DNA of 9,326 nt, taken from the NCBI GenBank assembly GCA_039812685.1, contig JBDIBB010000144.1, forward strand, positions 1-9,326, read 5' to 3'. Position numbers and translations under genes: made by a program. Numbering within the stretch: position 1 is the first letter of the stretch; the number at the start of each line of letters is the position of its first letter. Positions 1 to 5,824 of the stretch are shown piece by piece. Under the pieces are notes generated by a model. That model worked only from the letters and a program-made list of their open reading frames with translations. It had not been told where the DNA came from and searched no databases. This DNA comes from JBDIBB01 sp039812685 (lineage in GTDB: Bacteria > Acidobacteriota > Vicinamibacteria > Vicinamibacterales > JAFNAJ01).

Positions 1-1
1 C

Positions 2-76
2 TCGGTCGTCGCGCCTGGCCAGCCGGGCGCCGCGCCCGTCTCGGTGCGACGCGGCACTTCCACCACGGACTGCTAG
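2..76 (+). CDS. C-terminal end of an unknown plus-strand protein (partial)
   Basis: An open frame enters from the left edge and stops at TAG 74-76, giving 24 residues that end in RRGTSTTDC. About 21 of its 24 codons end in G or C, as in the real genes of the window, while the other plus frames here read as Arg-rich or lack a stop. The residues are Ala/Gly/Pro/Val rich and show no recognisable domain. It would converge on the small minus-strand gene that ends at 89, leaving 12 bases between the two stops. It could be a chance frame, since only 24 codons are visible. No function is assigned. Confidence 0.38.
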   Translation, partial: SVVAPGQPGAAPVSVRRGTSTTDC

Positions 77-88
77 GCCTCAAGCCTA

Positions 89-358
89 CTAATACGTCGT
101 CCTTCGCGCCAGGCGCCGCGGCTTGTAGTGCGGGCAGTCGGCGCACCAGGCGTCGGCGCTGAAGCCGCCCGCGCCGGCCATCGGCAGCACGTCGCGGTGA
201 CCGCAGTGCGCGGGAACCCCGGTCTCGGCGGGCTTGTGCCAGCGGCAGGCGTGAAATCGCCGGGTGGCCGGCGTCGGCCCCGGTTCCGGCGAGGGCGCCT
301 GCGCCACGACCGCCGGCACGACTGGCGGCAACGCGTCGACGCGAACCTGATCACTCAT
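89..358 (-). CDS. Small Cys/His-rich protein, probable zinc-binding
   Basis: An 89-residue protein read from ATG 358-356 to a stop at 91-89. Residues 1-33 are Pro/Ala/Val rich and probably disordered. Residues 36-81 hold all four cysteines with interleaved histidines: CRWH (C38, H41), HCGH (H51, C52, H54) and WCADCPHYKPRR (C72, C75, H77). Two CxxC/CxxH-like pairs with a basic tail suggest a single zinc-ribbon-like fold, but this is inferred from spacing only. The open frame extends upstream to 583, yet that part runs antisense-like through infA, so the ATG at 358 is preferred. No Shine-Dalgarno sequence is visible. It lies 80 bases downstream of infA on the same strand and may be cotranscribed. 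I do not recognise a named family. It could be an RNA- or ribosome-associated accessory protein given the neighbour, but nothing in the sequence proves that. Confidence 0.62.
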   Translation of the reverse strand: MSDQVRVDALPPVVPAVVAQAPSPEPGPTPATRRFHACRWHKPAETGVPAHCGHRDVLPMAGAGGFSADAWCADCPHYKPRRLARRTTY

Positions 359-438
359 AGGAAACAGAACAGGTGAACCGACGGGATCCGACAGGAACCG
401 GCGGGGTGCGACGCCGCCACCCACATCGCCGGGAATGA

Positions 439-657
439 CTACCGCGCGCGAAACGTGATGATGCCGCGCACCGGGTCGTAGGGCGACACGCCGACCGTCA
501 CGCGATCGCCGGGCACCACCTTGATGCGGAAGCGGCGCATGCGGCCGCTCAACTGGGCGAGCACTTCCTGGCCGGAATCGCACTGCACGCGGTACAGCCC
601 ACCGCTGTGGACCGCGACCACCGTGCCTTGCACGTCAATCAGATCATCCTTGCTCAA
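439..657 (-). CDS. infA: Translation initiation factor IF-1
   Basis: A 72-residue protein, exactly the usual IF-1 length, covering one S1-like OB fold. It binds the 30S A site and helps IF-2 and IF-3 select the start codon in the cytoplasm. Family hallmarks are visible: an N-terminal SKDDLIDVQGTV strand, the central LAQLSGRMRRFRIKVVPGD segment (SGKMR in most IF-1s) and a C-terminal VSPYDPVRGIITFRAR. The start is TTG at 657-655: it gives the family length, and a GGGAG motif lies five bases upstream. The open frame continues to an ATG at 756, but the extra 33 residues have no IF-1 counterpart. The basic residues after the GRMR motif differ from the E. coli type (GKMRKNYIRI), so this may be one of two IF-1 paralogues. 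Upstream gene end is 136 bases away. Confidence 0.93.
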   Translation of the reverse strand: MSKDDLIDVQGTVVAVHSGGLYRVQCDSGQEVLAQLSGRMRRFRIKVVPGDRVTVGVSPYDPVRGIITFRAR

Positions 658-662
658 CGCAA

Positions 663-667
663 CTCCC
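663..667 (-). promoter_or_regulatory. Shine-Dalgarno site that fixes the TTG start of infA
   Basis: On the minus strand GGGAG is followed by five bases (TTGCG) and then TTG 657-655. This is the clearest ribosome binding site seen in the window and decides for the TTG codon over the distant ATG at 756. Confidence 0.65.
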
Positions 668-672
668 GCGAC

Positions 673-701
673 AGTGTGCCACAGGAGCACGCTGCCTGCA
701 A
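673..701 (-). promoter_or_regulatory. Candidate promoter of infA
   Basis: On the minus strand TTGCAG (701-696) and CACACT (678-673) are separated by exactly 17 bases, with a TGN extension directly before the second box. Each hexamer matches the sigma-70 consensus at only three of six positions. Transcription would start about 10 bases before the TTG, leaving a leader that is hardly more than the Shine-Dalgarno site. Without it, infA would depend on readthrough from the large fusion gene upstream. Confidence 0.25.
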
Positions 702-793
702 TGGCGCCACGACACGACAGGCGAGGCGCGCCTCGCGCACCTCGTCGTGCGCGCACGCCGCGACGCTGCCGCCGGCGGTGTCGCAGGCAGCCT

Positions 794-3346
794 TCACAGC
801 GCCCTCACGGCCGCTTCCACACGGCGCGCCTGCGCCTCGTAATCGTCGCCTTCGAGCGCCAGCGGCGCGCCGAAGACGACGCGCACGCGCCCGGGCCGCG
901 CCATCCTCCAGTGCTGGTGCAGCACGCGATCCAAGCCCTCGAGGCGCACGGGCACCACCGGCACGCCCAGCCGCGCGCCGATCATGCCGATGCCGGGCCG
1001 GAACGGGTTGATCTCACCGGCCATCGTCCGCCTGCCCTCGGGGAAGATCAGCAGCGACTGGCCCTCGGCGAACAGCTCGCCGATGTAGCGCAGCGTGTGG
1101 CGCGCGCCGGCTTCGCGCTGCGGCAGCGGAAACGCGTTGAAGAAGAGCGAGGCGAGGTAGTAGTTCAGGCTGTTGGTGAACCAGGCCATCCGTCCGTGCT
1201 GCTGCGGAAAGAAGTGCGCCTTGAAGAACTCCTTGGCCATCGCCACCGCCACGTGATACCGCCAGCGCGGCGGCAGCGCCGCGAGGATCGCCGGCGTGTC
1301 CATGTGGCTCTGGTGGTTGGCGGCGAACACGACCGGCCCTTTCACCAAGTCGAGGTGCGCGAGGCCCTCCACGCGGATCCACGCGAAGAGGCGCGCGATC
1401 GGCAGGATCCACGCCGGCAGGCTCACCCGCCGCAGCAGCCACGGCAGCCCGCGGCGGTTCCACGACGGGAACGCCAGCGGTTCGGTCGCCTCCCGCGGCG
1501 CGGCGGGCGCGCCGGTCGCCGGGCCTTGCGCCGGCGGCGGCTGGATCGGCGAGGCGGGCGCCACGAGCTGCTCGAGATCGCCGACCGTGCGCGCGGCCGC
1601 GAACGCCGTCTCGTCGACGGTCACCTGGAAGCGCTCCTCGATCGCCATCAGCAGCTCGACGCGCTCCAGCGAGCTGAGCCCGATGTCGTCGATGACCGTG
1701 TCGCTGGTCACCGTCCCCGCGCCGTGCGCGAAGCGCGTCACCACCTGCGCCACGCCGGCGTCCTCGCCGCTGGCGGCGCCGGTGCCCGGCGGCGCGCCGG
1801 CGTCCACCCATGCCCTGACCTCGCGCCGGCGCAGCTTGCGCGTGCCCTCGGTCCGCGGCAGCGCCGCGCCGGGCCACACCGACACGCCCCGCACCTTCTG
1901 GTGTGACGCGAGTGCGCGGTTGGCCTCGCGCAGCACCTCGTGCGGCTCGATGCCGGCGTCGACGACGAGCACCGCGTGCACGCGCTCCTCGCCGTCGATC
2001 ACGCGGCCGACCACCGCCGCCTCGCGGACGCCGGCCACCGCCAGCAGCGCACGCTCGACGTCCTCGGGGAACACGTTGAGCCCGTCGGCGGTGACGATCA
2101 TCTCCTTCTTGCGGCCTTTGATCGTGAGTCGGCCCTCGGCGTCGACTTCGCCGATGTCGCCCGTGTGCAGCCAGCCGTCCTCGAAGGCGCCGGCCGTTTC
2201 GCCGTCGGGCCGGAAGTAGCCGCGCGTGACGTTCTCGCCCCGGACGAGGACCTCGCCGTCGGCGGCGATCCGCACCTCCACGCCGTGAATCGGCTTGCCG
2301 ACGCTGCCCCGCCGGGTGTTGAACGGATGGTTGAGCGTGACGATCGGGGCCGTCTCGGTGAGGCCGTAGCCCTGGATCACCACGAACCCCAGCTTGCCCA
2401 TGAACGCCTCGAGCGCGGGCTCGAGCGGCGCCGCGCCCACCACGAACGCCCAGAACTTCAGGCCGAACGCGCGGTGCACGCGCCGGTAGCGCCACCAGCG
2501 CCGCGTGAAGTGCTCCCTGGTCTCGAGCGGCGGGTCGGCCTCGGGGAACGCGCGCACGAGGTGCTCGCGCAGCACGTCGAGGATCTTCGGCACGCACACC
2601 AGCACCGAGACGCGGCGCGCCCGGATCTGGCGGACGATCTCCTGCGGGTTGTAGCCGCGCATGAACACCACCACGCCGGGCAGCATCGGCGGGATGAAGG
2701 TGGCCATCGACTGGCCGAACATGTGGCTGAGCGGCAGCAGGTTCAGGAATCGCAGCGGAAAGAAGGGCCGGCCGTACTTCCGGTACTTCAGGATCTCGCC
2801 CTCGATCGGCCGCAGGTTGGCCAGCACGTTGCGGTGGGTGATGAGCACGCCCTTGGGCTCGGCGGTCGCACCCGACGTGAAGATGATCTCGGCCAGGTCG
2901 TCGGCCCCGATCGCGACGGGGCTGCCGGCGTCGGGCGCATCCGGTGCCTCGCGCAGCAGTGGCGCCAGCGACCACACGTCCAGGTTCGCGGGCCAGATCG
3001 GCGCCTGCACGTCCTCACCCACCAGCGCCACGCGTGCCGAGACGATGGCGCCCACGCGCAGGAGGAACTCGCCGGAGGCGCGGAAGTCGATCGGCACCAC
3101 CACCACGCCGCGCAGCACGCAGCCCCAGAAGGCCACCACCCACTCCGGGCGGTTCTCGCCCCACACCAGCACCCGGTCGCCCTTGACGAGGCCGGCCGCC
3201 TCCAGGCGCCGCGCGACGGCGCGCGCCGCCTTCGCCACCTCGGCGTACGTGTAGCGCCAGGTGCGGAACCCATCGTCGTAGGCGAGGAACTCGCCCGGGC
3301 ACCGGGCCAGATCGGCGAAGCAGTCCACGAGGGTGTCGCGGGCCAT
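794..3346 (-). CDS. Acyl-activating enzyme / acyl carrier protein / PlsC acyltransferase fusion
   Basis: An 850-residue protein with three modules. Residues 1-510 are an ANL-family AMP-forming acyl-CoA/acyl-ACP synthetase: P-loop TSGATAEPKG (157-166), GYGLTETAP (326-334), TGD (395-397), GRKKEMIV hinge (411-418) and the C-terminal catalytic lysine near K504 in TRKLRR. Residues about 530-596 are an acyl carrier domain whose phosphopantetheine serine is S559 in GLSSLERVEL. After a Pro/Ala linker, residues 640-850 are a PlsC/AGPAT acyltransferase with NHQSHMD (H678-x4-D683) and FPEGRRT (768-774). Inference: it activates a free fatty acid with ATP, loads its own carrier domain and transfers the acyl group to a lysophospholipid or similar acceptor at the inner membrane. 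The module order is the reverse of E. coli Aas (PlsC first, no carrier domain), so the aas name is not applied. The ATG at 3346 has no Shine-Dalgarno site but lies directly behind a -10-like box, suggesting a leaderless mRNA. Confidence 0.9.
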   Translation of the reverse strand: MARDTLVDCFADLARCPGEFLAYDDGFRTWRYTYAEVAKAARAVARRLEAAGLVKGDRVLVWGENRPEWVVAFWGCVLRGVVVVPIDFRASGEFLLRVGAIVSARVALVGEDVQAPIWPANLDVWSLAPLLREAPDAPDAGSPVAIGADDLAEIIFTSGATAEPKGVLITHRNVLANLRPIEGEILKYRKYGRPFFPLRFLNLLPLSHMFGQSMATFIPPMLPGVVVFMRGYNPQEIVRQIRARRVSVLVCVPKILDVLREHLVRAFPEADPPLETREHFTRRWWRYRRVHRAFGLKFWAFVVGAAPLEPALEAFMGKLGFVVIQGYGLTETAPIVTLNHPFNTRRGSVGKPIHGVEVRIAADGEVLVRGENVTRGYFRPDGETAGAFEDGWLHTGDIGEVDAEGRLTIKGRKKEMIVTADGLNVFPEDVERALLAVAGVREAAVVGRVIDGEERVHAVLVVDAGIEPHEVLREANRALASHQKVRGVSVWPGAALPRTEGTRKLRRREVRAWVDAGAPPGTGAASGEDAGVAQVVTRFAHGAGTVTSDTVIDDIGLSSLERVELLMAIEERFQVTVDETAFAAARTVGDLEQLVAPASPIQPPPAQGPATGAPAAPREATEPLAFPSWNRRGLPWLLRRVSLPAWILPIARLFAWIRVEGLAHLDLVKGPVVFAANHQSHMDTPAILAALPPRWRYHVAVAMAKEFFKAHFFPQQHGRMAWFTNSLNYYLASLFFNAFPLPQREAGARHTLRYIGELFAEGQSLLIFPEGRRTMAGEINPFRPGIGMIGARLGVPVVPVRLEGLDRVLHQHWRMARPGRVRVVFGAPLALEGDDYEAQARRVEAAVRAL

Positions 3347-3352
3347 GCGTGG

Positions 3353-3361
3353 ATTATCATA
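3353..3361. promoter_or_regulatory. Candidate bidirectional -10 element between divergent genes
   Basis: In GC-rich surroundings stands the short AT-rich block ATTATCATA (plus strand). Read on the minus strand it is TATGATAAT, giving overlapping -10 boxes TATGAT (3361-3356) and GATAAT (3358-3353) for the acyltransferase fusion. Read on the plus strand it gives TATCAT (3355-3360) for the DAC-like gene. Minus-strand transcription would begin about 3349-3346, at or within a few bases of the ATG. Plus-strand transcription would begin near 3367, about 73 bases before its ATG. No good -35 box is visible on either strand. Symmetric -10 elements driving both directions are a described class of bacterial promoter. 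Confidence 0.45.
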
Positions 3362-3394
3362 GGCTTCCCGTCAGCGGCGACCGCGCGCCCCCGA

Positions 3395-3439
3395 CCCCGC
3401 GATCCATCCGCGGCGGGGCGCACGGCCCGGACGCCCCGC
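3395..3439 (+). promoter_or_regulatory. Leader with competing hairpins ending at the DAC-like start codon
   Basis: GCGGGGCG (3413-3420) pairs perfectly with CGCCCCGC (3432-3439) across an 11-base loop. The second arm ends on the base before ATG 3440, so the hairpin would cover the ribosome landing site. The same GCGGGG (3413-3418) can instead pair with CCCCGC (3395-3400), and a further 5-bp hairpin CCGCG/CGCGG (3397-3401 with 3409-3413) also excludes the first. The leader has no Shine-Dalgarno motif. Regulation by switching is an inference; GC-rich DNA forms such pairings by chance fairly often. Confidence 0.3.
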
Positions 3440-4813
3440 ATGATCAGTTCGCTTCCGCCCGCGCTGTCCGTCAGTGGCCTCTACGAGCGCCTGCTGCAGA
3501 CGGCGTTGCGCCGGTTCCTGCCGCGCGCGACCGTCGAGAGGCAGCCGGCCGTGGCCGACTCGCCGCCCGAGCGGCCCGGCATCGAGGTCACCGGCGATCC
3601 CGGCGTGCTCGCGATGCGCTCCTTCGATGCGCGCTACCTGCTGCGCGTGCCGGCCGATCGCCCGTTCTCCGGGCACGAGGTGCGCCTGGCGACCGTGGTG
3701 GCGGCCGTGCTCGAGGCGCGTCATGCCGCGGTCTTCGATCCGAGGCTCATGGCCGATCGCGCCGACCTGTTCCAGGGCGATCTCGAGGACCGCTACGTCG
3801 GGGCGTTCCTGGCCGGCGACGAGGATCGGCTCGAAGGGCGCTGGCAGCGCGCCGATCAGATCGCCGACGCGATTGCCGTGCTGCGCGTCGCGGCGCTCTC
3901 GAGCTACGAGAACCGGCCCATCTCGACCGGCGTGCTGCTGCTCGACAGTGACGACGACCCGTGCCTGCACCGGCGGGTGCCCGAGAACGCCGTCCGCTAC
4001 ACGCGGGCGCTCACCGGCGTGAAGTCGTTCTACCGGCTGTGCGACGGCCTGCGCACGGTGGTGCTGGTCAACCGCTCGGGCCAGATGATCGACATCGTCG
4101 ACATCGCGCGCTGGGCGGGCGAGGCCAGCGGCGGCCGGACGCTGCAGGTGCCCTGCGCCGCCACCTTCCACCCGCACGCGCGGGCGACGCTCGACAACGG
4201 CCACGTGTGCGCCGTGCTGAGCCCCACGCACGAGATCAAGGTCTTTGCCGGCGGCACGCAGGTCTTCGGGTTCCGGGGGGCGAGCTGGCGCCTGCTCGAC
4301 CTCGAGGCGAAGTTCAGGTTGTGGGCCCGTGCGGTGGGCCACCCCGTGCTCGCCGAGCGATTGTTCCGGGTGGCGCTCGACCTGTCGGACGCGCGCGAAG
4401 GAGCGCTCTTCGTGGTGCTGCGCAACCCGCTGAACGCCATGGCGCAGTTGCTGGCGTCCTCCGACATCATCATGGACAACCCGGCGCGGCCGCCCGACGC
4501 GGGCCTGACCCGCCGCGACTTCTCGTTCCTGATGTCATCGCGTAACGTGATCACGCTCGACGAGAGCGTGCTGGCCGGCTTCGCGAGCATGGACGGCGCG
4601 ACGGTGTGCGACCGCGACGGGCGGCTCGTCGCCGTCGGCGCCATCCTGCGTCATCCGGCGCCCCCGCCGGGCAGGGGACCGTCGGCCGACGGCGTTACCG
4701 AAGGCGCCCGCAGCACCGCGGCGCTTGCGGCCAGCCGCTTCGGGCCGGTGCTGAAAGTGAGCGAAGACGGCGGGATCGTGTGCTACGACCGCACGAAACT
4801 GTGGGAGTTGTGA
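3440..4813 (+). CDS. Protein with C-terminal diadenylate cyclase-like (DAC/DisA_N) domain, RHR motif altered
   Basis: A 457-residue protein with no signal peptide or membrane segment, presumably cytoplasmic. Residues about 318-450 follow the DAC fold of DisA/CdaA: EGALFVVLRN (320-329), a motif around LDESVLAGFASMDGA ending in the conserved DGA (385-387), DRDGRLVAVGAIL (391-403), then GARSTAA (422-428) where active cyclases have G-T-R-H-R-A-A, and KVSEDGGIVCY (439-449). DGA and the first Arg of RHR are kept, His and the second Arg are Ser and Thr. Known DAC enzymes make c-di-AMP from two ATP and use both motifs, so activity here is uncertain. Residues 1-310 have no motif I can assign with confidence; they may be a sensor domain of the kind found N-terminal to DACs (the DACNV-type class is a guess). 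The ATG at 3440 was chosen because farther upstream the frame runs antisense through the divergent gene. The SDR gene follows 79 bases later with its own -10 box. Confidence 0.8.
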   Translation: MISSLPPALSVSGLYERLLQTALRRFLPRATVERQPAVADSPPERPGIEVTGDPGVLAMRSFDARYLLRVPADRPFSGHEVRLATVVAAVLEARHAAVFDPRLMADRADLFQGDLEDRYVGAFLAGDEDRLEGRWQRADQIADAIAVLRVAALSSYENRPISTGVLLLDSDDDPCLHRRVPENAVRYTRALTGVKSFYRLCDGLRTVVLVNRSGQMIDIVDIARWAGEASGGRTLQVPCAATFHPHARATLDNGHVCAVLSPTHEIKVFAGGTQVFGFRGASWRLLDLEAKFRLWARAVGHPVLAERLFRVALDLSDAREGALFVVLRNPLNAMAQLLASSDIIMDNPARPPDAGLTRRDFSFLMSSRNVITLDESVLAGFASMDGATVCDRDGRLVAVGAILRHPAPPPGRGPSADGVTEGARSTAALAASRFGPVLKVSEDGGIVCYDRTKLWEL

Positions 4814-4843
4814 GCCGGAACGGCACACGGGGCCGGAGCCGCG

Positions 4844-4849
4844 TAGAAT
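4844..4849 (+). promoter_or_regulatory. -10 box TAGAAT upstream of the SDR gene
   Basis: TAGAAT (five of six matches to TATAAT) is the only AT-rich patch in the 79-base gap between the DAC-like and SDR genes. It predicts a transcription start near 4856 and a leader of about 36 bases. No convincing -35 box lies 16-18 bases upstream. It would start the SDR / barrel-protein transcript. Confidence 0.45.
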
Positions 4850-4892
4850 AGGCGCCCGGCCAGGCTGACCTCGAGGAACGGACGACAGGGCG

Positions 4893-5792
4893 ATGCGAGT
4901 ACTGCTGACGGGTGCAACGGGCTACATCGGATCGGGCGTGCAGGAGGCGCTGACGCGCGCGGGGCATGAGGTGACGGCAGTCGTTCGCACCCACGCGGCC
5001 GCCGAACGCGTCGCGCGTCGTGCGGTGCGGTGCGTGATTGCCGACCTGGGCGAGCAGGCGGCCGCCCCGCCATCGTTCATGGGCTTCGATGCCTACATCC
5101 ACACCGCGTTCGAGGCTTCGGCCCGCGGGCCCGAGGTGGATCGCCTGGCCGTCGAGGCGCTGGGCGCTGCCGCCCGCGAGTCGGGCGCGGCAGCCTTCCT
5201 CTACACCTCGGGCATCTGGGTGCTGGGCCAGACGACCGGCGCCGACGAGACGGCGATCGCCAACCCCACGCCGCTCGTGGCGTTCCGGCCGGCCCACGAA
5301 CAGGCGGCCCTGGCCTTCGGCTCCGACTCGCTGCGCGCCATGGTCGTGCGCCCCGGGCTGGTGTACGGCGGCGGCCGGGGCATCGTCGGCGACATGCTGC
5401 GCGACGCCGAGAACGGCATCATGCGCGTGATCGGCACCGGCGAGAACCACTGGCCGCTCGTCTACGATCGCGACCTGGCCGATCTCTACGTGCGCCTGGT
5501 CTCGAACGCCGAGGCGCGCGGCATCTACCATGCCACCGACGACACGCAGTTGACGGTGGCGGAGGTCGCGGCCGCCATCGCCTCGCACCCACAGCAGACG
5601 CCCGACATCCGGTTCATGCCGATCGCCGAGGCACGCTCGAAGATGGGGCCGTACGCCGACGCGCTCGCGCTCGATCAGATCGTGCGCAGCCCGCGCGCCC
5701 GCGCGCTCGGCTGGCAGCCCTCGCTGGGATCGATCGTCAACAACGTGCCGCGGCTCTTCGAGGAGTGGCGCAACGCGCGGGCCCAGGCGTGA
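4893..5792 (+). CDS. Atypical NAD(P)-binding SDR, NAD-dependent epimerase/dehydratase-like
   Basis: A 299-residue extended-SDR protein, cytoplasmic. The N-terminal Rossmann fold is clear: MRVLLTGATGYIG with the glycine motif TGATGYIG at 6-13. IHTAFEA (69-75) and FLYTSGIWV (102-110, S106) are the expected strands 4 and 5, and VVRPGLVYG (151-159) and GWQPSLG (273-279) are typical of the C-terminal half. Where classical members carry the catalytic YxxxK, this protein reads FRPAH (131-135), so both Tyr and Lys are missing. That places it with atypical SDRs, which bind NAD(P) but often lack the standard dehydrogenase/epimerase chemistry; the substrate cannot be told. ATG 4893 begins directly with the Rossmann strand and is therefore well supported, though only weak AGGG or GAGGA motifs precede it. 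Its TGA overlaps a possible GTG start of the next gene. Confidence 0.86.
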   Translation: MRVLLTGATGYIGSGVQEALTRAGHEVTAVVRTHAAAERVARRAVRCVIADLGEQAAAPPSFMGFDAYIHTAFEASARGPEVDRLAVEALGAAARESGAAAFLYTSGIWVLGQTTGADETAIANPTPLVAFRPAHEQAALAFGSDSLRAMVVRPGLVYGGGRGIVGDMLRDAENGIMRVIGTGENHWPLVYDRDLADLYVRLVSNAEARGIYHATDDTQLTVAEVAAAIASHPQQTPDIRFMPIAEARSKMGPYADALALDQIVRSPRARALGWQPSLGSIVNNVPRLFEEWRNARAQA

Positions 5793-5824
5793 GCCGTCGG
5801 AAGGCGGCGCGCGGCCGGCGATCG

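Noticed and set aside
74..88. TAGGC-CTCAA-GCCTA hairpin between the two converging gene ends
   Set aside because: Only five base pairs and no T tract on either strand; too weak to call a terminator.
521..1906. 461-residue plus-strand open frame
   Set aside because: Lies antisense to infA and the PlsC/ACP part of the fusion; composition is Arg/His/Ala-rich with no domain.
1014..2975. 653-residue minus-strand open frame
   Set aside because: Same strand, shifted frame of the acyl-activating fusion; Arg/Gly/Ala low-complexity.
1940..3439. Long plus-strand open frame continuing upstream of the DAC-like gene
   Set aside because: It is the antisense of the acyl-activating fusion, rich in His/Arg/Asp/Ala as expected of a shadow frame; only the part from ATG 3440 is protein-like.
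3371..4342. 323-residue minus-strand open frame
   Set aside because: Antisense shadow of the DAC-like gene, with no motif and biased Arg/Ala/His content.
4814..4843. Possible terminator after the DAC-like gene
   Set aside because: Only a 4-bp CGGC/GCCG stem is present and there is no run of T.
4695..5588. 297-residue minus-strand open frame
   Set aside because: Shadow of the SDR gene, which has a clear Rossmann fold on the plus strand.
5030..5824. N-terminal extension of the barrel-protein frame through the SDR gene
   Set aside because: Shifted frame of the SDR gene; the signal peptide begins only at about 5825.
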